A stretch of 32,792 nt of DNA from Crocinitomix sp. (GCA_015662905.1 DQTE01000130.1:1-32792); one strand, 5' to 3'. Shown: positions 17,086 to 26,132, counted from the stretch's first letter. The notes: generated from the sequence alone by a model not told the origin. Numbers and translations: made by a program.

Positions 17086-17117
17086 CAAATTCAAAATTTA
17101 AAAACACAAAAACAGCT

Positions 17118-19325
17118 ATGGCAGTTATTGGAAAAATACAAAAAAACTCGTTATTATTGTTAGTAATTATTGGTGGAGCAATGCTTGCTTTTATCTTTAC
17201 AGATATGTTAAGAAATGTAGGTGGAGGAGCAGAACCTACACCAACAGCAACCATTGCAGGTAATCCTATTGATGATGCAGAATTTAACGAGTTAGAAACC
17301 TCTTTTATTAACAGAGAAAAACAAAACCTTGCCTATCAAGGAAAGGAAATGACTGAGCAACAAAAGAAGACTGCAAGAGATGAAGCTTTTAATGAGTATG
17401 TTAGAAGAATAATAATGAATAAAGAGTTAGAGGCCTTAGGAATAGTGGTTTCAGATGATGAGTTAACAGATATGGTTTTAGGAAATCATATTCACCCTTG
17501 GATATCAGGTGAAAGAGCTTTCCAGAATTCTTTAGGTCAATTTTCTAGAGATTCTTTAGCAAAGTATCTGGATATGTTAGAAATAGAGCCTTCAGGTGAT
17601 AATCCAGAAGAATATGCAAGATGGGTAGATTCTAAAAATGCTTGGAGTGATTTTGAAGACCAACTAATTGATGCAAGAAAAGCCGACAAATATGTTACAC
17701 TCGTTAAAAAAGGAGTTTACGTTAACTCTTTAGAAGCTAAAAATCAATATAATGGTGCAAATGAAAAAAGAACTGTGTCTTTTGTGTTGAAAAAATATAC
17801 AGACATAGATGAATCAGAGGTTGAATTGACAGATGAAGACTTAAAAGCATACTATGAAAAACATAAGAATGACAAACAATACGAACAAACAGACGAAAGT
17901 GCTGTGATTGATTTTGTTGAGTTTCCAATTATGTACACTCAAGACGATATAGATGCTACTTTAGAAAATACAAACAGAATCAAAACGTCATTTGAAAAAT
18001 CAACAAACGACATTGCATTTATGTATAATAAAAGTGATGTTGAATTTTATTCTGATTCTACCATTTTTAAATTAAATACAAATGATGTTTTTGACTTTAA
18101 CGTATCATCACCTTCTTATGCAATGGGTGCTGATGAAGCTATTCAAGCAGCGGATAGTGGTGATGTAGTTGGTCCTTTTATAGCAGGCGACCAAGTTGTA
18201 ATAGCAAAAGTTAAAGGATTTAAAAATCAAGAGCAAGCGTGGGTAAGACATATTTTAATCTCAACGGGTGCTAAACGTACCGAAATTCAGGCTAAAAAAA
18301 CAGCCGATAGTTTAATCAATGTGATTAAAAAGAATAATAATTTTGTTGAAATGGTAAAAGCTGTTTCCGAAGATCCAGGATCAATTGCTAATGATGGTGA
18401 ATATAAATGGTTTCCAAAAGGAATGATGGTGACTGAATTTGAAAACGCGTCTTTCAATGGAAAAAAAGGACAATTACAATTGGTAAAAACTAACTATGGT
18501 TACCACATAGTGGAGGTTTTAGGAAAACGTAATGCAAAATTACCTATTTTAGCACCTGTTGTAAAAACCATTAAACCGAGTGTAGAAACAAGAAAAACTA
18601 TTGAAGATTTAGCTTATGAGTTTATAGGTGATTTAGAAACAATGACTGAAGACTCTGCCTTTTATAAATTGGCAAATGAACAAGGTTTAACAGTGATGAA
18701 TTCCAGAATGTCATTGAAATCTCCTTTTGTAATGGGATTTGATGATGAAAAAAACACAAAGGTGAAAAAATTTGCTTTTGCGAAAGATGCAACTGTTGGA
18801 GATATATCTACACCTATTTACGACCAAGGAACCTACAAAGTAGCCATTATTGTCAGCAAGATGAAAGAAGGAACTCCTGATTTTGAAAATATTAAAAATC
18901 AAATGAGATTTCCTGCTTTGAGAGAAAAACAAGCCGAAAAATATAAAGAATTATTAGCAGGAACAAGTAATTTACAAGAACTTGTAGCAAAATTCCCTGA
19001 ATTACAAATACAAACAGCAACGGTTATGTTTAACTCTAATGCTATTCAAGGTGGAAGTACAAATGAACCAAAAATAATTGGAGCCATCTTTTCCGTACCA
19101 CAAGATTTAACACCTCTATTAAAACCAATTGAAGGTAACTCAGGAGTTTATGTGATTAGGATAAACAAAATTGAACCTGCGCCCGAAATGAATGATTATA
19201 CAGCAGAAAAACAAAGTTTAAGAGCTACACGTCAAGCTAATGCAGATAACCTTGTTATTAGAGCCCTGCGTGAAAAAGCTGATGTTAAAGATAATAGAGC
19301 CAAAGTAGAGATACAAGGCCGATAA
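17118..19325 (+). CDS. PpiD/SurA-like membrane-anchored peptidylprolyl isomerase
   Basis: 735-aa periplasmic chaperone/foldase held in the inner membrane by one N-terminal helix (about residues 12-30, LLLLVIIGGAMLAFIF). A SurA-N-like helical region spans about 40-220, including EFNELETSFINREKQN. A parvulin/PpiC rotamase domain lies at about 372-470 with AWVRHILIST, AVSEDPGS and NYGYHIVEVLGKR. A second, degenerate rotamase-like region may follow before the C-terminus. Length and layout fit Bacteroidota PpiD (about 700 aa). It would assist folding of outer-membrane and secreted proteins, fitting the surrounding envelope genes. It is alone in its unit, with a terminator 24 bp after the stop. The start begins MAVIGKIQKNS, typical for the group. 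Confidence 0.92.
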   Translation: MAVIGKIQKNSLLLLVIIGGAMLAFIFTDMLRNVGGGAEPTPTATIAGNPIDDAEFNELETSFINREKQNLAYQGKEMTEQQKKTARDEAFNEYVRRIIMNKELEALGIVVSDDELTDMVLGNHIHPWISGERAFQNSLGQFSRDSLAKYLDMLEIEPSGDNPEEYARWVDSKNAWSDFEDQLIDARKADKYVTLVKKGVYVNSLEAKNQYNGANEKRTVSFVLKKYTDIDESEVELTDEDLKAYYEKHKNDKQYEQTDESAVIDFVEFPIMYTQDDIDATLENTNRIKTSFEKSTNDIAFMYNKSDVEFYSDSTIFKLNTNDVFDFNVSSPSYAMGADEAIQAADSGDVVGPFIAGDQVVIAKVKGFKNQEQAWVRHILISTGAKRTEIQAKKTADSLINVIKKNNNFVEMVKAVSEDPGSIANDGEYKWFPKGMMVTEFENASFNGKKGQLQLVKTNYGYHIVEVLGKRNAKLPILAPVVKTIKPSVETRKTIEDLAYEFIGDLETMTEDSAFYKLANEQGLTVMNSRMSLKSPFVMGFDDEKNTKVKKFAFAKDATVGDISTPIYDQGTYKVAIIVSKMKEGTPDFENIKNQMRFPALREKQAEKYKELLAGTSNLQELVAKFPELQIQTATVMFNSNAIQGGSTNEPKIIGAIFSVPQDLTPLLKPIEGNSGVYVIRINKIEPAPEMNDYTAEKQSLRATRQANADNLVIRALREKADVKDNRAKVEIQGR

Positions 19326-19348
19326 TATTGTATTTTGTTAAAATTTAT

Positions 19349-19380
19349 AATCCCCTTTAGAATTTCTTTAGGGGATTTTT
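19349..19380 (+). terminator. Rho-independent terminator after PpiD-like gene
   Basis: Eight-bp stem AATCCCCT (19349-19356) with AGGGGATT (19370-19377), 13-nt loop, followed by Ts. It lies between convergent genes. The reverse strand lacks a good T tract, so it mainly serves the plus strand. Confidence 0.75.
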
Positions 19381-20627
19381 TATGTGTGTAAATTGGCTTC
19401 AAAAACACTTAACCAACCTTGCCATTTACCTTTGTTGTTTAAGGTTTCGTTATGCCACAATGGGATAAATAATCCCCCAACATTTTGTACTTCCTTTTTT
19501 AATTGATAAACAACTTTTATCGCTTCAGATATATTTAACTTTAAATACTCATTGAGTGTTCCATCCATGTATGTTATAGGATGCAAGCGTAAAGAGGTTA
19601 TTTCATTTTTACTTAAATCAAAAAAAGGAAAAGAAAAAGAAGTGCCTGCCCTAAAACCATACCCATCAGCAAACCCCATTGTATAATCATCAGTTATACC
19701 TAATTCTACTAGTTGTTGATAAGTTTGAGGTAAAGTTAATTTTAAAAAATGTTGCCTACTATTAAAAACTTTATAATTTAATATATCAGATAACCGCTTA
19801 ATTTCTTTTTGTATAATTTTTGGTTTAAGGTACGATTGGTACGAAGGGTGGATACCAATCTCACAGCTTTCACTTAAATTTTTTATTAAGGATTGAAACG
19901 ACTTATTTTTCCAGTGAATATTTTTATCATATTTCCCCCAGTTAGCCATTAAAAAAAAACAAATTACTTTATTTGTCTTAGCTGTATTTTTTATAATAGA
20001 AAAAGTATCAAATGGATCATTAATTTTATTAAGTCTAACCATAAATTTGTCTCTAATACACCTTCCTTTTGTTAAGTCTTTGATGTCGCTTAAAAGTGAT
20101 CTAAAAAACCCTTTGTTTTTAATAGCCCAAGCACTATCAATATCAAAAGTTATAATGGTTTTAAATTGATGTTTTACTATAGAGTAATCTAATTTTAAAA
20201 TTGCCCAAATAGATTTTACTATAATGTCAACATTTGGTTTGTGTAACCTGTTGTTTTTAAAAATAAATGAATCTTGTGCTGAAAATCTATCATGCTTATC
20301 TCTTTGTTTAATTACATACTCTTCGTATCTACTTAAAAAGTAAAATATAACAGCAAAATCATCATTTTGTTGATTAATTGTCCATTTGTCGTTCAAAAAT
20401 GTAAGCTCATAGTTGTTTTTAATTTGTGATTCTTGTATAATACCCTGAGGAAAAATTTGAAAATCGGCATGTAATTTTACGTTTGAATAGTTAATTTTAA
20501 TTGAATCAATTTTCTTAAATTCCTCAATTGATGTAGTGATATGATAATCTGTACCTTTAGATTTAAAAATAAAATCTAATACATAAACTAAACGTGGGGT
20601 GGTATATTCTGTAAAAACAACTACCAT
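19380..20627 (-). CDS. Polysaccharide deacetylase-like protein with DUF7033-type N-terminus
   Basis: 415-aa protein of a Bacteroidota group annotated as polysaccharide deacetylase family. The N-terminal half (about 1-150) carries FYFLSRYEEY (95-104), typical of the DUF7033-like region. The C-terminal half resembles a NodB-type barrel: TFDIDSAW (160-167) in place of the usual TFDDG motif, and EIGIHPSY (256-263) supplying the metal-binding His. There is no signal peptide, so a cytoplasmic location is predicted. If active it would remove acetyl groups from a sugar substrate in a metal-dependent way, but the altered first motif leaves the reaction uncertain. Its ATG overlaps the radC stop by one base, so translation is probably coupled. 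The family call is moderately firm and the activity unproven. Confidence 0.75.
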   Translation of the reverse strand: MVVVFTEYTTPRLVYVLDFIFKSKGTDYHITTSIEEFKKIDSIKINYSNVKLHADFQIFPQGIIQESQIKNNYELTFLNDKWTINQQNDDFAVIFYFLSRYEEYVIKQRDKHDRFSAQDSFIFKNNRLHKPNVDIIVKSIWAILKLDYSIVKHQFKTIITFDIDSAWAIKNKGFFRSLLSDIKDLTKGRCIRDKFMVRLNKINDPFDTFSIIKNTAKTNKVICFFLMANWGKYDKNIHWKNKSFQSLIKNLSESCEIGIHPSYQSYLKPKIIQKEIKRLSDILNYKVFNSRQHFLKLTLPQTYQQLVELGITDDYTMGFADGYGFRAGTSFSFPFFDLSKNEITSLRLHPITYMDGTLNEYLKLNISEAIKVVYQLKKEVQNVGGLFIPLWHNETLNNKGKWQGWLSVFEANLHT

Positions 20628-21319
20628 TACTTTATTAAACCATTATCAGCAAAACTAAAATAATCATCATCAGTTACAATTAAATGGTCAAAAATTGGTA
20701 AATCTACATAGTTGCCAAATTGTTTTAAATTTTTAGTCAATTCAATGTCCGATTTAGAAGGGGTTAAATTCCCTGATGGATGATTGTGGCATAAAATAAT
20801 TGCAGAAGCAATTTGTTCAATAGCAATCTTAAAAATAAGTTTACCATCTGCAACAGTATTACTCAATCCACCTTTAGATATTAAATGATGTCCCTTAATA
20901 ACATTTGCTCTGTTTAAAATGATAATATAAAACTCTTCATGATTTAAGTCCTCAAATAAATGTTTAATGTATGTGTAAGCATCACGAGATGAGTTAATTT
21001 TTACTTTTTTGCTCACGGTATCTTTTTTTCTTCTACCTAATTCTAATGCAGCTATAATAGAAATAGCTTTTGCTTCTCCAATACCCTTGTATTTCATTAA
21101 ATCTTTAATGCTTTTTTTGGCTAAAATATTTATATCATTATCAACATCTTGCAGAATTTTTTGACACAACTGAACGGCAGATTTTTCCCTAGACCCAGAA
21201 CCAATTAAAATAGCCAAAATTTCAGCATTAGAAAGCGTTGATCTTCCGTTAAGCAATAATTTTTCTCTTGGTCTATCATCTTCCGATAAATTTTTAATTG
21301 AAATGTGATTGGTTTTCAT
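20627..21319 (-). CDS. radC: RadC family JAB/MPN-domain protein
   Basis: 230-aa RadC-like protein. The N-terminal part has SEDDRPREKLL (12-22), then a helix-hairpin-helix KYKGIGEAKA (76-85). The C-terminal MPN/JAMM domain contains Glu128 in NHEEFY, His178 and His180 in CHNHPSG, and Asp191, a complete JAMM metal site. Originally linked to DNA repair, the family's real role is unresolved; it is common on chromosomes and mobile elements. The full length and chromosomal context suggest the core copy. ATG at 21319 is preferred over a GTG two codons upstream. The stop overlaps the start of the deacetylase-like gene (TAATG), so both form one operon. The promoter must lie in the 165-bp gap before the divergent lipoprotein gene. 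Confidence 0.93.
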   Translation of the reverse strand: MKTNHISIKNLSEDDRPREKLLLNGRSTLSNAEILAILIGSGSREKSAVQLCQKILQDVDNDINILAKKSIKDLMKYKGIGEAKAISIIAALELGRRKKDTVSKKVKINSSRDAYTYIKHLFEDLNHEEFYIIILNRANVIKGHHLISKGGLSNTVADGKLIFKIAIEQIASAIILCHNHPSGNLTPSKSDIELTKNLKQFGNYVDLPIFDHLIVTDDDYFSFADNGLIK

Positions 21320-21484
21320 AATCACTGCTAAATATAAACACTTTTTTAGTTTTAATGTGGTAATATTTACAACTAAAATTAAAATTTATTAAAAAAAGAC
21401 CTTAAAAAATCAATTATTTTTATAGTTTTGAATTTATATTTATTTGCGAATAAGCATTTAGATTGTTAAATAAGAATTTTAAAT

Positions 21485-22390
21485 ATGAAAAAACAATTTT
21501 TAATCATTGGTGTGTCTCTGTTACTGTTTTCTTGTGGAGATGGTAATATTGATGTAGAATCTGAAAACACAAATCCAGATGAAATTAGTGTTATTAATGA
21601 TTCTATTATTGATAATATGGATAATTATACAACCAAAATAGGAGGGAAAATGTTTAGTATTCCGTCGCCTATCCAAATGTCTTTATTATTAAAAGAAGAG
21701 GTCAGTACATTTAATGAGGAGATGATTTCTAACCCTGATAATGTATCAAATTACTCAACAACTTTTAAAAAAGCAATTAATATGGGAGTTTATGGCAGTG
21801 ATTTAGGATATGCCACTATGTATGAAAATAACACAGTAGCTTTGTCTTATCTTAATTCTATTGAAAAATTATCAGATGAATTAGGGATTGCTGATGCTTT
21901 TGATGAAGAATTAATCAACCGATTTATTGAAAACGGAAATAATCAAGATTCAATGTTGGTAATTATGTCTGATGGGTATAGAGAAGGAGATAGATTTTTA
22001 AAAGAAAATGAACAACATGATATTGCCTCTTTAATTTTAACTGGAGGTTGGATTGAATCTTTATATTTTGCTACTCAAACTTACAAATTATCAAAAAAAC
22101 AAAATATAGCCAACAGAATTGGAGAACAGAAAAGTGCACTAAATACAATTATTGAGCTTTTAGAAGATTACAATCAAGGAAACGATTATTCTCAGTTAAT
22201 CAATGATTTGAATGATTTAAAAACTGATTTTAATAATATTGATTTTAATTATCAATACGTAGAACCACAAACTAATGAAGAACAAGGGCTAACAGTTATT
22301 AAAAGTAAAACAAGTGTTAAAATAAATGAGGAAACAATGAATAACATTACCTCAAAAACAGAAAAAATTAGAAACAATTTAATTGGGTAA
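21485..22390 (+). CDS. Conserved lipoprotein of unknown function
   Basis: 301-aa predicted lipoprotein. Signal peptide with lipobox LLFSC (Cys about residue 17), followed by an acidic Asn/Asp/Glu-rich linker typical of surface or periplasmic lipoproteins. The body (about 45-250) is mostly helical and contains recognisable conserved-looking blocks FSIPSPIQMS, NMGVYGSDLGYA and TGGWIESLYFA. I recall similar uncharacterised proteins in Bacteroidota but cannot give a function. It is the first gene of a three-gene unit: 3 bp to the next gene (small secreted protein), then a TerB-ABCG transporter. The tight spacing suggests that it works with that transporter at the cell envelope. No enzyme motif seen. 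Confidence 0.82.
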   Translation: MKKQFLIIGVSLLLFSCGDGNIDVESENTNPDEISVINDSIIDNMDNYTTKIGGKMFSIPSPIQMSLLLKEEVSTFNEEMISNPDNVSNYSTTFKKAINMGVYGSDLGYATMYENNTVALSYLNSIEKLSDELGIADAFDEELINRFIENGNNQDSMLVIMSDGYREGDRFLKENEQHDIASLILTGGWIESLYFATQTYKLSKKQNIANRIGEQKSALNTIIELLEDYNQGNDYSQLINDLNDLKTDFNNIDFNYQYVEPQTNEEQGLTVIKSKTSVKINEETMNNITSKTEKIRNNLIG

Positions 22391-22393
22391 AAA

Positions 22394-22825
22394 ATGAAAA
22401 AAATATTATTAGGGTTAATTTTAAGCGTAGTTGCATCTTTATCTTATGCACAAGAATGTGATTCATTAGTTAATGAATGTTACAAATACTTATTAAAAGA
22501 TAAAAGAAACAATAAAGTATTTATTTCTGATGGGCAAGTTTATCAGGCTTTTGTAGATGTTGAGCAATCAGCTGAGTTTAAGGTTACACTGTATGGAGGT
22601 ACATTATATCGCATTGCAACCACAGCAGGTATAGACGATAATTATGTGATTTTTAACGTTTACGACCAAGATAGAAATTTATTATTTAGCAATGACAAAT
22701 ATAAAAATAAACCTTACTGGGATTTTAAGATAGATAACACAATGGATTGTTATATAGAGGCTTATCTTGATATAGATAAAAAAATTTCAGGATGTTTAGT
22801 GATTCTATTGGGATTCCAAAAATAA
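22394..22825 (+). CDS. Small secreted protein of unknown function
   Basis: 143-aa exported protein. Signal peptide (1-19, ending LSYAQ), then a compact domain with three Cys residues (ECDSLVNEC at about 21-29 and DCYIEAY/SGCLVILL further on) that could form disulfides. The rest looks like a beta sandwich (QVYQAFVDVEQSAEFKVTLYG, split by turns). No known family recognised. It sits 3 bp after the lipoprotein and 36 bp before the ABCG-type transporter, so co-expression is very likely. It may be a periplasmic partner of the transporter or lipoprotein (inference from position only). Confidence 0.8.
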   Translation: MKKILLGLILSVVASLSYAQECDSLVNECYKYLLKDKRNNKVFISDGQVYQAFVDVEQSAEFKVTLYGGTLYRIATTAGIDDNYVIFNVYDQDRNLLFSNDKYKNKPYWDFKIDNTMDCYIEAYLDIDKKISGCLVILLGFQK

Positions 22826-22861
22826 TACCTTACGCCTGATACTGTTTGTAATAAAAATTAA

Positions 22862-25800
22862 ATGAGCGAAAGAATTCTAAAAGCACTAATGCAGCTTTTT
22901 GCTATTATAGCAAGAGTTGATGAAGAGGTTGATATAGAAAAGCGTAATACAAGCGGAGAAGGAAGAAAGATTGTTGAGGAATTATTGAGTCAAGAACTAA
23001 AATCTTCAGACGTACAAGGTTATTTAAAGTTATTTGATGATTTTTTGGTTTCTTATCAAGGAAAGACCAAGAAAAAAGATGGAAAACGCAAACGAACATC
23101 TGTTCATTCTGTTAAAGTATTAAGAATATGTACCCAAATTAATGAGGAATTAACGCAAAAGCAAAAAATAATTGTACTCATAAGAATCCTTGAGTTTATT
23201 AACTCTAACAAAACGGTTGATCATCAAGAATTAGAGTTTGCGCAGACAGTTGCTGACACTTTTAACGTGTCAATGAAAGAGTATAACCAAATTAAAAAAT
23301 TTGTTGAAACTGATGCAAGTATTAGAAATGATGAGCCAAACCTATTATATGTAACAAACAATGAAAAAGAAAATTTAAAATCTGCCAAACACATTTATTC
23401 TCCTAATTTAGACGGTGAAATAAGAGTTATCAATATAAAAAGTGTAAACTTTTACTTTTTTAAGTATTTAGGCGGAAATACCCTAAACTTAAATGGACAA
23501 TCAATAGTGCCAGGAAGACACATTATTTTAAATAATGGGAGTTCCATACGTTCATCTAAAGTAAAACCAATCTACTATAGCGACATTGTAGGTAAGTTTT
23601 TATCTGATGAGACTAAAGCTAAAATTATATTTAAAGCTGAAAATGTACAGTACAAGTTTAAAAATGGTAAAATAGGATTACACGAATTTAATTTTTGTGA
23701 GGAATCTGGTAAACTCTTAGGAATAATGGGAGGGTCTGGGTCTGGAAAATCAACACTATTAAACGTACTTAATGGAAATTACTCTCCGTCAAAAGGAAAA
23801 ATTACCATCAATGGTATTGACATTCAAGAAGACAAAGAAAAAATTGAAGGGGTAATAGGATATGTTTCTCAAGATGATTTATTAATAGAAGAATTAACAG
23901 TATTTGAAAACTTATTTTATAATGCTAAGCTATGTTTTGGTAATCTGTCAAACAAGCAAATAGCCAAGCGTGTTTTATCAATGTTAATGTCTTTAGGCCT
24001 TTACGAAACAAAAGATTTAAAAGTAGGTAGTCCTCTTGAAAAAACAATTTCTGGAGGACAAAGAAAAAGATTAAACATTGCCCTTGAATTAATTAGAGAG
24101 CCATCTGTTTTGTTTGTTGATGAACCAACGTCTGGTTTATCTTCTAGAGATTCAGAAAATATAATGGATTTACTAAAAGAGTTGGCCCTTAAAGGAAAGT
24201 TAATTTTTGTAGTTATCCATCAGCCTTCATCAGACATTTTTAAAATGTTTGACAAGTTGTTGATTCTTGATCAAGGAGGATATTCTATTTACAATGGTAA
24301 CCCTGTTGATGCTGTAATTTATTTTAAAACACTTATAAATCACGTTAATTGTAACGAGAGTGAATGTCCCGAATGTGGTAACGTAAATCCAGAACAAATC
24401 TTTAATATAATTGAAAGTAAAGTCGTTGATGAATATGGTACATTGACAAATAACAGAAAAGTATCACCTGAAGAGTGGAATGTACATTACAAAAATATTT
24501 TAGAACCAGAGATTGAATTTGTTGATGATGAGGACAAATTACCTGAAAGCATTTTTAAAATTCCTAAGCGAATTAAACAAACTAAAATTTATTTTTTCAG
24601 AGATATACTTTCTAAATACACTAACAAACAGTATGTATTAATTAACTTTTTAGAAGCGCCTTTACTTGCTGCAATATTAGCTTTTTTCTTAAAGTTTTTT
24701 AATCCAGAAAATGATGAAGGATATGTGTTTAGGTTAAACGAAAACATTCCCTCTTACTTATTTATTTCAGTTATTGTTGCTTTATTTATTGGGTTAACGG
24801 TTGCCGCGGAAGAAATTGTTAAAGATAGAAAAATACTCAAGCGAGAATCGTTTTTAAATTTAAGTAAAAGTTCCTATTTATATTCTAAAATAACAGTAAT
24901 GTTTATCATTTCGGCCATACAAACATTAACTTATGTATTGGTGGGTAATTCTATTTTAGGCATAAATGGCATGTGGTTTGAATATTGGACTATCCTTTTC
25001 TCTCTCTTTTGTTTTGCCAACCTGTTAGGGTTAAATATCTCAGCTACTTTTAACTCTGTAAAAGTTATTTATATTTTAATTCCCATACTGATTATACCTC
25101 AACTACTTTTTAGTGGTGTGATAGTTAAGTTTGATAAACTTAACCCCGCATTTAGTAAAGAAGATTCAGTGCCGTGGATTGGTAATGTAATGGCGTCTCG
25201 TTGGGCCTATGAGGCGTTAGCTGTAACTCAATTTAAAGATAACAGCTACACAAAAATGTTTTATGATGCAGAAAAGAATAAGAGTTTTGCCACTTGGAAA
25301 AAAGATTATTGGTTAAAAGAATTAACAAGTAAGTTAGATTATGTTAAAATTAACATTAATAACCCAGACTTAAAAAAACAAGTTAAGAATGCCTTAGCGT
25401 TGTTAAGGAATGAAATTGCCCAAGAACAAAAGTTTTTAACCTCAAAAAGTGCAGTAAAAGTTTGTGAAAACTGTGTTGATAACTTAACCTTTGATAAGTT
25501 TGACGAGAATGTTTATGCTGAAGTAAGTAAATACTTTATTGGTGTATTAAAACCTCATTATAAAAGTATAGCCGACAAAAACAGAAAATTAATTGACCAA
25601 AAGAAAACTAAAATTATAGAGAAACACGGAAAAGAAAAGTTTTTAGCTGTAATGAATAACAATGCTAATGATAGATTGGAACAGTTTGTAACTAATAAGA
25701 TGGACTTGGATAAACTTTTAGTGAAAGACAATAAAATTATTCAAAAATCTGACCCAATTTATCTTGACCCTTATTCTAAGACATTCTTAAACTCACATTT

Positions 25801-25972
25801 TTATGCACCACGTAAAAAATTATTTGGAACTTATATTGATACATTTTGGGCTAACATTATTGTGATTTGGATAATGGTATTGATTTTAATCCTAACACTT
25901 TATTTTGATGTGTTTAAAAAAATGATAGAATTTACTGAAAATTTGTTTTCAAAATTAAAAATTAGTAAATAA
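22862..25972 (+). CDS. ABCG-type ABC transporter with N-terminal TerB-like domain
   Basis: 1036-aa half-transporter of the NBD-then-membrane order. Residues about 1-150 look like a TerB helical domain (LFAIIARVDEEVD, VDHQELEFAQTVA). About 165-255 is a beta-rich FHA-like segment (LNLNGQSIVPGRH, GSSIR, IYYSDI). The ATPase follows: Walker A GGSGSGKST (about 289-297), signature ISGGQRKR (about 395), Walker B VLFVDEPTSGL (about 417) and switch His in VIHQPS. After it comes a Cys cluster CNESECPECG (about 497-506). Five membrane helices lie at about 595-765, a large external region (about 770-985) with CENC, and a last helix near 1000-1020. Motifs are intact, so it should hydrolyse ATP; the substrate is unknown. 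It is the third gene after a lipoprotein and a secreted protein. Confidence 0.88.
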   Translation: MSERILKALMQLFAIIARVDEEVDIEKRNTSGEGRKIVEELLSQELKSSDVQGYLKLFDDFLVSYQGKTKKKDGKRKRTSVHSVKVLRICTQINEELTQKQKIIVLIRILEFINSNKTVDHQELEFAQTVADTFNVSMKEYNQIKKFVETDASIRNDEPNLLYVTNNEKENLKSAKHIYSPNLDGEIRVINIKSVNFYFFKYLGGNTLNLNGQSIVPGRHIILNNGSSIRSSKVKPIYYSDIVGKFLSDETKAKIIFKAENVQYKFKNGKIGLHEFNFCEESGKLLGIMGGSGSGKSTLLNVLNGNYSPSKGKITINGIDIQEDKEKIEGVIGYVSQDDLLIEELTVFENLFYNAKLCFGNLSNKQIAKRVLSMLMSLGLYETKDLKVGSPLEKTISGGQRKRLNIALELIREPSVLFVDEPTSGLSSRDSENIMDLLKELALKGKLIFVVIHQPSSDIFKMFDKLLILDQGGYSIYNGNPVDAVIYFKTLINHVNCNESECPECGNVNPEQIFNIIESKVVDEYGTLTNNRKVSPEEWNVHYKNILEPEIEFVDDEDKLPESIFKIPKRIKQTKIYFFRDILSKYTNKQYVLINFLEAPLLAAILAFFLKFFNPENDEGYVFRLNENIPSYLFISVIVALFIGLTVAAEEIVKDRKILKRESFLNLSKSSYLYSKITVMFIISAIQTLTYVLVGNSILGINGMWFEYWTILFSLFCFANLLGLNISATFNSVKVIYILIPILIIPQLLFSGVIVKFDKLNPAFSKEDSVPWIGNVMASRWAYEALAVTQFKDNSYTKMFYDAEKNKSFATWKKDYWLKELTSKLDYVKININNPDLKKQVKNALALLRNEIAQEQKFLTSKSAVKVCENCVDNLTFDKFDENVYAEVSKYFIGVLKPHYKSIADKNRKLIDQKKTKIIEKHGKEKFLAVMNNNANDRLEQFVTNKMDLDKLLVKDNKIIQKSDPIYLDPYSKTFLNSHFYAPRKKLFGTYIDTFWANIIVIWIMVLILILTLYFDVFKKMIEFTENLFSKLKISK

Positions 25973-25977
25973 ATTAT

Positions 25978-25985
25978 TATATTTG
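25978..25985 (+). promoter_or_regulatory. Candidate -7 element for tRNA-His
   Basis: TATATTTG is an exact TAnnTTTG match, 29 bp upstream of the tRNA. It starts only five bases past the transporter stop, so the tRNA very likely has its own promoter. No -33 TTG at proper spacing is seen. Confidence 0.55.
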
Positions 25986-26013
25986 CACCCGCAAAAGAAA
26001 TTGTTCTTTAAAT

Positions 26014-26088
26014 GGTGGTTGTAGTTCAGTTGGTTAGAACGCCTGATTGTGGTTCAGGAGGTCGTGGGTTCGAGTCCCATCTTCCACC
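26014..26088 (+). tRNA. tRNA-His (GTG anticodon)
   Basis: A full cloverleaf is visible. D stem GTTC/GAAC, anticodon stem CCTGA/TCAGG around the loop TTGTGGT with anticodon GTG, variable AGGTC, T arm GTGGG-TTCGAGT-CCCAT. A G precedes the acceptor stem (26014) and pairs with the discriminator C at 26088, as expected for tRNA-His. CCA is not encoded. The acceptor stem (26015-26021 with 26081-26087) shows two adjacent T-T oppositions, at stem positions 5 and 6. A promoter-like TATATTTG lies upstream and a terminator hairpin downstream, so it is transcribed alone. Confidence 0.95.
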
Positions 26089-26098
26089 CTTAATATTT

Positions 26099-26132
26099 AA
26101 GCCTTGAAGTCATTAGATTTCAAGGCTTTTTT
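26099..26132 (+). terminator. Rho-independent terminator of tRNA-His
   Basis: Ten-bp stem AAGCCTTGAA (26099-26108) with TTCAAGGCTT (26119-26128), 10-nt loop, then a T run. It is 10 bp past the tRNA. The opposite strand lacks a T tract, so it is not a strong terminator for rarA. Confidence 0.85.

Noticed and set aside
26014-26132. tRNA-His as an integration site of a genomic island
   Set aside because: No integrase gene, no repeated tRNA 3' end, and the flanking genes are housekeeping types.
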